A stretch of 64,000 bases of DNA from Aphrocallistes beatrix (lineage: Eukaryota; Porifera; Hexactinellida; Sceptrulophora; Aphrocallistidae). Shown piece after piece: positions 9,852 to 19,905 of the stretch (its first letter is position 1; every line of letters begins with the position of its first letter). The notes beneath the pieces are model-generated. The model did not search any database. It was given only the letters and a program-made list of their open reading frames with translations, and was not told the DNA's origin. A program made the position numbers and the translations under genes. The DNA lies in NCBI GenBank assembly GCA_963281255.1, contig OY725490.1:6448001-6512000 (forward strand). Direction: 5' to 3'.

Positions 9852-11087
9852 ATGCCCTTAACCTGTGCTATCCCCAACAAACATGTCAGAATATTCAGTC
9901 GATGCGTGCACTCTCTGCACAAAATGAGCGAAGAATTCGTCTACATCAAAGTGTGCCCGGAAGGTCTCATCTTGAAATGCGTTAACCAAGCTTGCACTGT
10001 TTTCGGTAACTTTGCATTTCGAGTTTCGTTTTTCAATTACTTCAAGCTATACAATACTGGGAAGAAAGAAGAAGACTCTATTACGAACTACAAGATATCT
10101 GTAAAAGGGATCTTTCACGTGTTCAAATCTCTGACTACTGTAGACAAATCGGTTGAAAACTGTGTGATTGAAGTGACTTGTGACCACATTATGCTGAAAC
10201 TAGATTGCAAAATGGGTGTAGAAAAGGTGTTCAATTTACCAATTGTAAATTTTGAAACTCTGAAATCATTTTGTACAGTGGATGGATTAACGAATTCATT
10301 TGCTTGTACTTCTCGCCTGATTTCTTCAGCCATCGGCATATTCAACAAGGCTGATGAGGAAATGATTATGGAGATTGACAAGGAAGCAGTAATCTTCCGT
10401 AATTTCATCAAAGGAGCTTACAACTTCAATTCTTCCATCCACAGCCAGACTTCACTGGAGAAGTCTGAATTTATGAAATATTCCAATCGAAAAAGCACAA
10501 CTCTCCAATTTTACTTGAAAGAATTTCGAAGCATTCTGACCTTAGCGGACAATTTGGGTCAAGATTTAGATTTGTCCTTTGAAGCACCTAACCAGCCCAT
10601 TCTCATAAAACTGAACTCAGAGCGGAATTATGATGTCACCTTTATTCTTTCTACGATCTCAGATAGCGAGGACAGCTTGAACATTAGCACTGAAAATGCT
10701 TGCATTACAGATTTACTTCAATCCTCGAGTGAAAAGGACTTTACCGACCCACTTCCAAATCCTAAAAAACTGTGTCAAAGAGTCGAGAAAAATAAATCTG
10801 CCTTAATTGATGTCGATTCCGACAATGAGGTTGATATGGATATAACTTATGATTCGAAATCGTTTCTTCAGAAAATTGATTTCACTCCGAGATCTTCCAA
10901 TACTCTCCCAGACGCATCAACCTCTCAATCCCACGCCACTCAAGATCTTGATCAGACCTTAGTTCTAACACAACCAACTAAACAATTCCGATTAGAAATA
11001 CTAGCTGATATGGAGCAGGATTATTTCAATACTTTCATGAAGAATGCCGTAGTTCTCGCCTCGGAAACTGACGAAGAAACGGACTAG
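9852..11087 (+). CDS. RAD9: RAD9 checkpoint clamp subunit
   Basis: 411 residues, single exon, ATG at 9852. RAD9 is one third of the PCNA-like 9-1-1 clamp (RAD9-RAD1-HUS1) that is loaded at damaged DNA and activates ATR signalling in the nucleus. The N-terminal ~275 residues carry the two PCNA-like folds; recognisable family stretches are FSRCVHSLHKMSEEFVYI near 15-32, FKSLTTVDKSVENCVI near 91-106 and LQFYLKEFRSILTLAD near 217-232. The remaining ~135 residues are an acidic, Ser/Thr-rich tail. It holds several SQ/TQ pairs (about 345-375), candidate ATM/ATR sites, in keeping with the phosphorylated RAD9 tail that recruits TOPBP1. Length is similar to human RAD9A/B (about 390-415). Confidence 0.9.
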   Translation: MPLTCAIPNKHVRIFSRCVHSLHKMSEEFVYIKVCPEGLILKCVNQACTVFGNFAFRVSFFNYFKLYNTGKKEEDSITNYKISVKGIFHVFKSLTTVDKSVENCVIEVTCDHIMLKLDCKMGVEKVFNLPIVNFETLKSFCTVDGLTNSFACTSRLISSAIGIFNKADEEMIMEIDKEAVIFRNFIKGAYNFNSSIHSQTSLEKSEFMKYSNRKSTTLQFYLKEFRSILTLADNLGQDLDLSFEAPNQPILIKLNSERNYDVTFILSTISDSEDSLNISTENACITDLLQSSSEKDFTDPLPNPKKLCQRVEKNKSALIDVDSDNEVDMDITYDSKSFLQKIDFTPRSSNTLPDASTSQSHATQDLDQTLVLTQPTKQFRLEILADMEQDYFNTFMKNAVVLASETDEETD

Positions 11088-11429
11088 CATAGCCAGTTCG
11101 TGATTCTAACCAACCAATCACTTATAATTAGTGACTTCACTCTTTTATTTTGATTAGTTATTATTCGATTTGTCATGTGAACAATGCCAGATTTTACATC
11201 AAATGTCTCCTACGCTTGAATAATAATTATCCGGCGGGCGATCATTTGTTGTATCTCCTTTGTCCTCCAAGCGAGAAAAAATAATATTTATCATTCACAG
11301 CCATATCACCATTAGGAACTAAATTCTGCATTTAAAGTCAGTTTAGAATGTGGATCTCAGTCCACCGCTATTTGGGTTGTGTCGATTCATGAGTGGATGT
11401 TGCAGTTTATGATCATGTCTGGTGTACAA
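11088..11429. other. Intergenic
   Basis: No gene or clear signal seen between the RAD9 stop and the hAT-like element. Confidence 0.4.
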
Positions 11430-11843
11430 CAGAGTTGTATGCGGGCCGAAATTTGTAACCGCGGCCCGCAAGAAGCCCGCATAAATATTTTTGGCCCACT
11501 TTGTTAGTTACTAACTATAGAGAGACACTTAGGGAATCCTTTTATGGGAGTGAGTTTCTGCAAACATAAATAAGTGGAAACTAACAAAGTTCCGTTTACG
11601 TACTCTAGGGGTCCGAATAAACGGCCCCCCCGCTTATTAATTATTGAGAATTTTCCACCACCCCCCCCCCCCCCCCCCCCCCCGTTTATTCGGACCCCTG
11701 GAGTAAGTATTCCTTAATTGGTACCTCGTGACAGTTAAAAACATCGTCTCGGTTGTCATCGCGGGGAGTCCTGCCAAGATTTCCGGCCCGCGGAGCCCGC
11801 AAACTATTATATTCGGCCCGCGGGTAGCCCGCGTGCAACTCTG
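11430..11843. mobile_element. hAT-like miniature element containing a nested palindrome and poly-C tract
   Basis: 414 bp. The ends CAGAGTTG..GCGGGC on the left and GCCCGCGTGCAACTCTG on the right are inverted. An 8-bp duplication with one mismatch (gtgtacaa / gtatacaa at 11422-11429 and 11844-11851) points to the hAT superfamily. Inside, at about 11605-11703, sits a second inverted pair (AGGGGTCCGAATAAACGG and its complement). A run of 23 cytosines (11661-11683) abuts its right arm, so one element appears to have landed in another. Confidence 0.75.
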
Positions 11844-11851
11844 GTATACAA

Positions 11852-12226
11852 GCAGGCATGGCCATAATATTATTCATTAAAGTGCAGCAAGGATGCTATT
11901 CGAGTGACTACACTTTATCCATTGCATAGAAGACTTCAAGATAATGAGTCACACTTGTATTCACGTGATTGGATGCCATCTTACAAGTGATAGAGTATAG
12001 AACCAACACTTTTAGGCCTAGGAATTATGGTTAACAATACTTGTCGGGTACTTTATTTATTTAAATTTAATTTTAATTCACATGGTACGATAGTCGAGAT
12101 TCTATTTACGTAATTCAATGTAATCAATTGAAGTTTTCACGAGACAAATCAATTGTAAAAATAGAGAGATCTCATATTACTAATTAATGGTTCAATCCTG
12201 TATGAATAGATCTATTTTAGCATCTC
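11852..12226. other. Intergenic / upstream of TMEM184
   Basis: AT-rich; no recognisable core promoter element or repeat. Confidence 0.35.
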
Positions 12227-13414
12227 ATGCTCACGAATGTTGTGAAACGCTCCCAAACGAGTGGCATGAATAACCTGACAGAATTAACATCGAATATAAC
12301 CATCTTCATCTTCTCCCCCTACTCCAAGGGCATCAGTGGGATCGCAGTATGGGTCAGTGTCATCATTACCTCGATTCAGATATTCCTGCATCTCTACCAC
12401 TACACAGTTCCTGAGCAACAGCTCTGGATCGTTAGAATTCTCTTCATTGTCCCGATTTACGCTTTCTGCTCCTGGCTTTCACTTCTTTTCTACACCAAAA
12501 CAGTCTACTTCGACGCGATTCGATCGTGTTACGAAGCGTTTGTCATCTACAACTTCTTGAGGCTATGCATCGAGTACTTGGGCGGGGAACACTCGATCAT
12601 GGCTCAGCTGAGAGAGATGCCAATGAAGAGGAGGTGTTGGGATGGAACTTGTTGCTGCCCCAAACGGAACTATTCAATCGGATTTCTCCGTCTCTGTAAA
12701 CAGCTCACACTACAGTTCTGTGTAGTCAAGCCTGTCATGGCTGTCATCACCATCATCCTAGAGATAACCGACACGTACAAGGATGGGGAATGGTCGCTCA
12801 CAGCTGGGTATACATACATCACTATCATCTACAACATCTCCGTCTCTATTGCCTTATATGGACTCGTTATATTCTATTCAGCTACCAGTAAGATGCTGCG
12901 CCGTTACAAACCAGTGCTGAAGTTCCTGTGTGTGAAGAGTGTGGTGTTTCTCTCCTTCTGGCAGGGAGTGGCACTCTCTGTGCTTCAGCTCATCAATGTT
13001 ATTCCCACGGCGAAGGAAGCAGATGCGTATCAGAATTTCATCATTACTATTGAGATGTTCCTCGCTTCCATCCTGTTACATTTCGCGTTTCCAGTCTACC
13101 CGTATAAGAACAAGCCCCGTTCCAAGGTCCCGAGCGTATCTATTAACAGACAGGTGCGGAATCTCGGGATCAATTTCCGCGAAACTCTCAACCCACAGGA
13201 CATGATCAACGATGCGATACACAACTTCTCTAGCACATACCAGAAATATGCCTATTTCGATAACAAGAAAGAGGAGGTTGAAATTCGTGACGTCATCCCC
13301 TCACCGCCTGTAGTCAATTACCATCGTAATCACATCGAGCGCCAAGATTCACAAGAATCGTTGGATCTTGAGTTGGTAGATATTAAGGACAGCGAGAAAC
13401 TATTGAAAACTTGA
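12227..13414 (+). CDS. TMEM184: TMEM184-family (organic solute transporter-alpha-like) membrane protein
   Basis: 395 residues from the ATG at 12227. About seven transmembrane segments are visible, and the family's strongest landmarks are nearly intact: IVPIYAFCSWLSLLFY (about 75-90), YFDAIRSCYEAFVIYNFLRL (93-112), EYLGGEHSIM (114-123), IGFLRLCKQLTLQFCVVKP (151-169), IYNISVSIALY (204-214), KFLCVKSVVFLSFWQG (231-246) and YQNFIITIEMFLASI (266-280). TMEM184A/B/C proteins are seven-pass proteins of endosomal and plasma membranes; TMEM184B is linked to MAPK signalling and membrane traffic. The 80-residue C-terminal tail is cytosolic and acidic near its end. Single exon, complete. Paralogue assignment (A/B versus C) cannot be settled here. 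Confidence 0.9.
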   Translation: MLTNVVKRSQTSGMNNLTELTSNITIFIFSPYSKGISGIAVWVSVIITSIQIFLHLYHYTVPEQQLWIVRILFIVPIYAFCSWLSLLFYTKTVYFDAIRSCYEAFVIYNFLRLCIEYLGGEHSIMAQLREMPMKRRCWDGTCCCPKRNYSIGFLRLCKQLTLQFCVVKPVMAVITIILEITDTYKDGEWSLTAGYTYITIIYNISVSIALYGLVIFYSATSKMLRRYKPVLKFLCVKSVVFLSFWQGVALSVLQLINVIPTAKEADAYQNFIITIEMFLASILLHFAFPVYPYKNKPRSKVPSVSINRQVRNLGINFRETLNPQDMINDAIHNFSSTYQKYAYFDNKKEEVEIRDVIPSPPVVNYHRNHIERQDSQESLDLELVDIKDSEKLLKT

Positions 13415-13754
13415 ACATCACTATTTGTATATGTATAGCAGTTGGTAGGCTGTTGTTACAGGTTCCTGCTTGAGTGTTTTATAACATTGTGAATTATATT
13501 AGAATTACCGCGTAGACTAACATCTGTGCATTTTATGAGGTAACACTAAGATTATGTTTATTTGTTTATTCATCATTATAATGCAACTTCAACATGTTTA
13601 TCAAGCAGGAGCTTTCTCTTATATTATACTCATTCAAATTTAATCATGTATCAGTTGTCAATCTTTTTTCCCGTGTACCATCTATCACTTTATCTTGGAC
13701 CTCTCTCACACCAACCGTTTAGACCCTGTACCCCTCCCCTCTCCTCTTGCAGTA
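13415..13754. other. TMEM184 3' flank
   Basis: Probable 3' untranslated region and spacer; no canonical AATAAA identified close to the stop. Confidence 0.35.
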
Positions 13755-13912
13755 CAGTAGAACCTCCATAATCCGACACCTGTATAATCCGGAATACCTG
13801 TGTAATCCGACATCGTTTCATACCACAATTAGCGTTTGACATTACAAATTGCACTGTATAGTCCGACAGTTTTTCGTTTCCTAACGAGTGTCGGATTATG
13901 CAGGTTCTACTG
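13755..13912. mobile_element. TA-flanked miniature element (Tigger-like, TAATCCGACA ends)
   Basis: 158 bp. CAGTAGAACCTCCATAATCC at the left pairs with GGATTATGCAGGTTCTACTG at the right. The left TA target copy is intact (13753-13754), the right reads TG. Internal repeats of the TAATCCG motif are present. Ends of this type are known from Tigger/pogo DNA transposons. Confidence 0.8.
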
Positions 13913-14338
13913 TGTTAGGAATCCATGGTCTCGCATTTTGTAGGCTACCACCCTGTCATAATCAGAGTATCCAGTGTTTAGCTCTTCAGTTCCAAGAGAT
14001 ACGATACCAAGCACTGATGTGAGTGACTGCGGATCTCATGAAGTCTGTGTTAGAGGTCGTTAGAGGTCGTTTAGAATCGGGACAAATATTTGGTCCGTTG
14101 CGATCTCTAATCTGTGCTACCATTACTCTAATTATAACGTTGAACTCTGTACTTTTCACACCAAACCTTATTACTCGTAATTCAAACTCGACCTTCTGAT
14201 CCCGCTTGCGACTGTAGTTCGGTCGATTTTGAGAAAAACTTTACAAAACTACTCCATATATCCATGGTAACGCTAAAGATAGTTATTAATCGCTTAATCA
14301 AATGTCTAGTCTATTATAAAACTTCTTTCTATCCGCCC
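13913..14338. other. Intergenic, convergent 3' flanks
   Basis: Lies between the TMEM184 gene and the opposing TMEM249-like gene. A direct doublet TTAGAGGTCG occurs at about 14051-14071; nothing else seen. Confidence 0.35.
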
Positions 14339-14998
14339 TCATTCTCTTCGATGCCTCACAACGTGAGTTTTGGAAGGTTTGTGGGAATCAAAGTAATTAA
14401 TCTGGAGATTTTCTGCCAGTTCCAATGCACTGTGTTTCAATTTATCTCTATCCTTCATCTTGCACGAGATCGGGATCTCTATTTCTAGTAGATAGGCCAC
14501 CAGAATCACCTGATACGTGAGCGTTGCGCTGCTACCCTGTTCCGTCATTTTCAATGCAATATTGTGCAGCTTTCCCTCATACACCATTGTTCTGCCTTTA
14601 TGCACTGAATAGCATTGCTTATTATGATTTATCACCACTCGCACCATTGGCCAGTATTCCAATGTTAGATACATCGAACTGAATAGAACGAATGAGAATA
14701 CTGTCAAGTATTCGTACTGCGCTAGGTTTCCGCATATAATTATGCTGATAGTACAGATAAGTGTTGATGCCATGCAGTAGTATGCTTCATTCTGTCGGAT
14801 CTCCAGCTGATAGTTCTGATATCCCTCACCACCAGGAACTTTGAGGAATGGATAAATTGGATTTCTTTGGATTCTTTCTTCGAGTGTAATTCGTCTTAAG
14901 TGCTCTTTGAAGAGAGCAATCAAACTAGGTGAGCCGTTTTTCATTGCGTTAAAATTACACTGATTATTAACTTCAAATAATATCATCACTCTATGCAT
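14339..14998 (-). CDS. Two-pass membrane protein, TMEM249-like
   Basis: 219 residues from an ATG at 14998, single exon. Two adjacent hydrophobic helices span roughly 75-95 and 98-118. They are preceded by a RNPIYPF motif (45-51) and followed by a soluble domain with VYEGKLHNIALKM (138-150), a beta-rich stretch, LELAENLQINYFD (191-203) and a basic HVVRHRRE C-terminus. This order matches what I remember of TMEM249, a small two-pass protein reported as an auxiliary subunit of the sperm cation channel CatSper. The match is by recalled motif pattern, not alignment. If correct, it should be expressed in sperm-forming cells. The ATG five codons in is an alternative start. Confidence 0.5.
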   Translation of the reverse strand: MHRVMILFEVNNQCNFNAMKNGSPSLIALFKEHLRRITLEERIQRNPIYPFLKVPGGEGYQNYQLEIRQNEAYYCMASTLICTISIIICGNLAQYEYLTVFSFVLFSSMYLTLEYWPMVRVVINHNKQCYSVHKGRTMVYEGKLHNIALKMTEQGSSATLTYQVILVAYLLEIEIPISCKMKDRDKLKHSALELAENLQINYFDSHKPSKTHVVRHRRE

Positions 14999-15922
14999 AT
15001 AAATGCTTCAAAGATCTGATTGGTTGTTTTGAGAATAACGACTCATGTAATTTATTTTACTCTTTTGACATTGTTTCGTGACTTTGCGTTCGTTTTACGT
15101 TGAAACCAGAGAGGCATGTGCGCACCACATACACTGAACTGGCTTGTTACTTCCAAAAGAATTTTTGAACCTTGTTACACCTAGATTGCTCTACCCTTAG
15201 TTAAGACTTAATTTCTGGAAGAAACACCTACTGATGATTAGAACTAAATGCTAATTATGGGGGGAATCAGTAAAACTAAATTAGTAGTAACTGTCCGCTA
15301 TTAACTGTGTATTATCCGCCCTAAATAGCTCAAACAAGTACGCACTGTTCATATACAGTTTAACAATTAGCTACTTGATATCCTCTGAGATCACGTAATA
15401 CTTGTAGAAACGAGTTCTGTTCCACAGATCCAAATATATTAGTCATACCATCAGTCCATATGTGAGAGCACCAATTGTTAATAATTAATAATGCTAAGAT
15501 CACGTGTGCCATTGTGCCATGGTAGTCTAAACCAATTATCTGAATTCTCTAATTTAATATTCTAAGAATCATATGATTTGGGAAAGGATGGAAATGCTTG
15601 GGTCATATTTTAGCAGAAAAATCACGATTAAAAATCTTGATTCTTAATCTGTTCATTACTTTACTTTACAATTAATCGAGATTTTTTATCAAAATTTTAA
15701 TTCATATTAATTATGATAGAAACTGCTATATTTAATAAGAAATTAATCTGACAAAATGATTGGATAAAACTCAGGATATTTATTGTTTAGAAGTTTTTCC
15801 TGGAAACGATTTATGATATCAATTATTTCGGTGACATCGCTCCCCCATTACCACATTGGCTGTACCGCTTTTATGTGCCTTCCTACGGGCTTGCAACATC
15901 AATATCTCACTCAGACTTAGTA
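14999..15922. other. Intergenic AT-rich sequence
   Basis: Upstream flank of the minus-strand TMEM249-like gene and left flank of the receptor cluster. No gene recognised. Confidence 0.4.
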
Positions 15923-16048
15923 CAGTGGCACTTGTCTATAACGGCCCCCAAGGGACTGGAAAAAAATGACCGTTATGTACAGGTGACCGTTATCTAGAAG
16001 TTAATTGTAATGGAAAAGTTTAGGTGGCCGTTATAGTGGGTTCCACTG
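15923..16048. mobile_element. TA-flanked miniature element (ATAACGGCC type)
   Basis: 126 bp with ends CAGTGGCACTTGTCTATAAC and GTTATAGTGGGTTCCACTG (inverted), TA on both sides (15921-15922 and 16049-16050), and internal copies of the ACCGTTAT motif. Fragments of the same end motif reappear at about 42420-42465. Confidence 0.8.
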
Positions 16049-16179
16049 TAATATGAAAATTTTCAACATCCTTCGACAGTCCTCTTGAAAAAGTTATTCT
16101 TCTAGTAAGGACAGTGAAAGCATAGATTAAGACCGCAGACAATATGTAATAGTAATATCTTATTTGAGGAATTTAGAGT

Positions 16180-16308
16180 GAAAAGATTGACACATTCCTT
16201 ACTCGATTTTGGCGGTGACAGCCATGAAACCAAGATATGCAATGTTATCAAATGAGTGAGGTATAAGTACTAGCAGATCTGGATACGGATGATAGAAAAA
16301 CAGTTGAA
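16180..16308 (+). promoter_or_regulatory. Receptor promoter block, copy 1
   Basis: 129 bp immediately before the receptor ATG, almost identical to 19777-19905 (a couple of substitutions in the whole stretch), whereas sequence further upstream is only loosely similar. It contains a TATAAG box starting 47 bases before the ATG in both copies, implying a very short 5' leader. The sharp rise in identity suggests a shared core promoter duplicated, or homogenised, with the coding region. Confidence 0.6.
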
Positions 16309-17628
16309 ATGAAGATTGGTCGTGCAAAGTACTGTCTATGGAGGCTAATAGCAGTGATGTGCATTGTTTTTGCATGGGTTGCAACGCTAGCTCCTTATGC
16401 TAGTCCTGTCTACACTAAACTAATTCCTGCACCTAACATTTCTCAGAACGAACTTCTTCTTGAAAAGTTGAACTTATCAAACGTGACTGTACTGTGTCCG
16501 GATCCATTCATATATTCTGCAGGGAAACAGTTGTGTCAGGTGAAGTGTGGGACTGCATTTCTGGGTTATGATCATTACTCAAAAAGATGCCTCTACACCA
16601 TAGTTGGAATTATCAACATTGTGATTTCTGTTGCTGCCTTTATCCGCATTATTAAAATACGGAAAGAACTCAAGTTCAAGCACCACCCAATCTTTATTGG
16701 AGTCATTGTCAATCTGATTCAGTCCTTCGTCATAGGCATTCCTGACATAATTGGAAGCGACATCTTCTATTGCGAGAATAAGGACATTGACTTTAATTTC
16801 CTGAATGACAATCCTCCTATACAGCTCCAAATAGTCGGTGCGTTACTTTCTCCATTAGGTATCTCGAACAGATTGTGGTTCATCATGGCTATTGCATTGA
16901 TCTTTCTCTCAGTTAGCTTCCCATTGAAGGATTTTTTCGGACCGAGACGTAACAGGATCGTGGTCGTCGTAATTGAGATCGCTGTATGCATCGTGTACCC
17001 CTTGATTAGTGTCCTTGTCGCCTTTATTCCATTTACCGGTTACGAACTATCTGATGTAGGTTTACTTCCGGGAACCCCCAAACGAATCAATCGTCTTATC
17101 TTCGGTTTCACAACGCATATGCTAATAAGTGGTGTGACAATCACTCTTATTATTCTGATTATCTACAAGATTCACAGCAAAGTTCAAAATGGTGCAGACG
17201 AAACTGGAAAGAGACAGGCTATGCTTCCAATTGAAAAACGACTCATGTTTTTCTCCCTCATTTATTTCATCCTACTCATTCTAATTGGAATGGTTTTAAT
17301 TGCCAATTTCATAAGTATCAACCGTATAAGATACCAAAGGAATGATTTCTTTGCGATGCTGACACTACAGAGTCCATATATGTCGAATGCCATTAATTCA
17401 ACTTCTATGCTCAACCGGACTTTAACACTCCTCAGCCCTCAAGATCAGTTATTGGTGCGGGATGGAATGATGCCATTCGATTTTCAAATTAACGGTATGA
17501 TAATTCGATTGATGTTTGTCACTGTCTTGCCAGTTCTAAACTTTACTTGTTGCAAAATAGATTGTCGAAGGAAGAAAGAAAAGCAAGTAGTGGTTGAAAT
17601 CAACAAGTCTGTTGGCAACAACATTTAG
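16309..17628 (+). CDS. Frizzled-like seven-helix receptor without CRD, paralog 1
   Basis: 439 residues, ATG at 16309. After a signal-anchor-like first helix (10-28) comes a short ectodomain with several cysteines (CPDPFIYSAGKQLCQVKCG, about 64-82). Seven hydrophobic segments follow, including IVGIINIVISVAAFIRI, HHPIFIGVIVNLIQSFVIGI, RLWFIMAIALIFLSVSFPL and IVVVVIEIAVCIVYPLI. The C-P-x-P ectodomain motif and helix layout recall the frizzled/smoothened-like receptors of Dictyostelium and of sponges. The ~120-residue frizzled cysteine-rich domain and the KTxxxW motif are both missing, so Wnt binding is not expected. Ligand unknown. The first ~200 codons are nearly identical to paralog 2; the rest diverges. 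Confidence 0.55.
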   Translation: MKIGRAKYCLWRLIAVMCIVFAWVATLAPYASPVYTKLIPAPNISQNELLLEKLNLSNVTVLCPDPFIYSAGKQLCQVKCGTAFLGYDHYSKRCLYTIVGIINIVISVAAFIRIIKIRKELKFKHHPIFIGVIVNLIQSFVIGIPDIIGSDIFYCENKDIDFNFLNDNPPIQLQIVGALLSPLGISNRLWFIMAIALIFLSVSFPLKDFFGPRRNRIVVVVIEIAVCIVYPLISVLVAFIPFTGYELSDVGLLPGTPKRINRLIFGFTTHMLISGVTITLIILIIYKIHSKVQNGADETGKRQAMLPIEKRLMFFSLIYFILLILIGMVLIANFISINRIRYQRNDFFAMLTLQSPYMSNAINSTSMLNRTLTLLSPQDQLLVRDGMMPFDFQINGMIIRLMFVTVLPVLNFTCCKIDCRRKKEKQVVVEINKSVGNNI

Positions 17629-19776
17629 TTAAGCCTAATATACTATACTACTGTATATCTGTTGTGTATGCTATTACTTATTGTACATATTTGTTTTGCT
17701 CAAAAAATATTTACTGATATGTATAAACACAAAATATTTTGAGGTTGGTCTGAATTCTAATTATTAGTTTTGAATTGGGGCCTAAGCTACATATGTAATT
17801 ACTTAGACTGAGAACTGGAAGATTATTTTAATATTGTACACAGAACTGGGACTTCAGTTTGCTGTAAAAAAGCCACTCGATTTTTCAGTTTCAAAATACC
17901 ATAAAAATTGAATCATGCAAGTATAATTAGGATTTTTCACAGAATGATACGAACCTAAACCGTGATGAATCATCATTAAATTATCATTCTGCATCAATAA
18001 TTTAATAAAATACTATTATGTTATAACCGCAGAAATTTAAATGCTGCAAACTTTAAAACAAGCGCATGCATTTGATCGAACTTTCTGAAGTTTGCAATTG
18101 TCCCCTTTTGGTATCGACAGTAAGCATGAAATGTAGGAAATGTAAACTGACATACTTTTCATTTCATAGATACTTAATATTTTTATATTCAGCCAATATT
18201 CATTCTAATTTATCTCAACTAAAATGGCATAGTTCCTATTAAATATCCCGTTAACGAAATATTCATCGCCAAAATATTACTTAATATTATTTTATAGTAA
18301 ATGAATGAACAATCAAATTATTTTTAATAAACTTAATTTATGCGACGAATGTTCCACCATTCTAAATATTCGAAGTTTAATATTTTCAAAATATGAAGTT
18401 ATAGAAGTGGGCATAGGATTGATAATCTGTGAAAGTACACCCCATCCCGTCTGTGAGAGGCTTTTTCTAATCTTGGTATCATCCGAAACGGCCTGAACAG
18501 AACTAAAATGTTAGTTGTGTCATATAAAGACTGAAGTATAATTGTAATATGGCCTCTTAGCTGTGTAGTATGCCTCCATTGATAAAGTGAGAATCATACG
18601 ACACCATACAACACAAATGATTGGTAATGTAGCACTTTAGCTTGAATGCAGTACATTAATATCACGGATCCAAATAATTACTGCTAAACAAATTTCAATC
18701 CATATATACAAAACCATTTTTTGTCAATCGTTGATGATCTAACCTAACTTCTGGTAATAAAGATGATATGCACTTTATATTTAAAATTACAATATTGTTC
18801 GTCCTTTGTTATGTGAAGTTGTTAATTTAATTATCACAATTAGTCATAGGATTAGAAAAAGGAGCGACAATCTGTGTTCTATTCACCATAAAAAGTGCAA
18901 GTTTCAACTGTTATAAAATTGAATTTCAGTGACAAACATTCATGAGCCAAAGTATTGGTTTGTAAAGTATATTGCGCTTTAATTACATTGTATATATGTT
19001 CCGCACCAAGTAGGAATTCCTATTTTTAAATTGAATTGAATTCGAAATCTGCAGATTCAACATAGTCAATTAAGACTATTTCGAATTTGTAGATTTCGAA
19101 TCTGAAATCAGACTCTTAATTAATATTTATTACAGTTTGAATGCATTTCCCTTCATGAATAGACCTATTTAGTACAATTTGCATGTAAAATAATTAAGTG
19201 TTCAAATAATTTTGTCCTGGTAGTGATATGTATAGAGCCCTGAACCCCCCTACTATATTAAATAAAATATTCTAGTGTATGCAAGCAACCCCAGGACTAA
19301 TCGTATTTTATTTAATAAAGCGACAGGAATGGTTTTGCTAGCCATTCTTTATTTTAATGGAAACCACATCAAAAATTTTTAAATTGATTTTGTGGACGGA
19401 CGTATCACACCGTAGAAGCTATGAACGGTGTGAAGATACGTTTATGATTTACCTATGTTTTTCCTGAAATTTCCTATTTTTTCAGACTTCCATACATTTT
19501 AAAATGCAAAGTACTTGTAAATAAAACTCGGATACTCCATATTTGATGTGATTACGGTAAGTTACTAGTCGAACATGCCAGTGCTCGCCTCACTTTGGAA
19601 ACCCTCCTACCCCACTAATAATATAATTAATATTAAATTAATATTAAAATTTAACATTAGCCTTCAAAATCCCTGTGAAAAAGTTCTCCTCCTAGCAAAG
19701 GATGTGAAGTCATAGATTAGGCCATATACAGTAGGTTATAGTACTCTATCTTAAATTGAAAATGGAACTGAAATTT
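17629..19776. other. Spacer between tandem receptor genes
   Basis: AT-rich, no gene. The last ~150 bp before 19777 are diverged but alignable to sequence at 16060-16180. An imperfect hairpin (GTATCACACCGT / ACGGTGTGAAGATAC) lies at about 19399-19439. Confidence 0.45.
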
Positions 19777-19905
19777 GAAAAGATTGACACATTCCTTACT
19801 CGATATTGGCGGTGACAGCCATGAAACCAAGATATGCAATGTTATCAAATGAGTGAGGTATAAGTACTAGCAGATCTGGATACGGATTATAGAAAAACAG
19901 TTGAA
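19777..19905 (+). promoter_or_regulatory. Receptor promoter block, copy 2
   Basis: Near-identical to 16180-16308, with the TATAAG box at 19859-19864, again 47 bases before the ATG. Confidence 0.6.

Noticed and set aside
19399-19439. Imperfect hairpin as a microRNA precursor
   Set aside because: Stem only about 12-15 pairs, too short and mismatched for an animal pre-miRNA.
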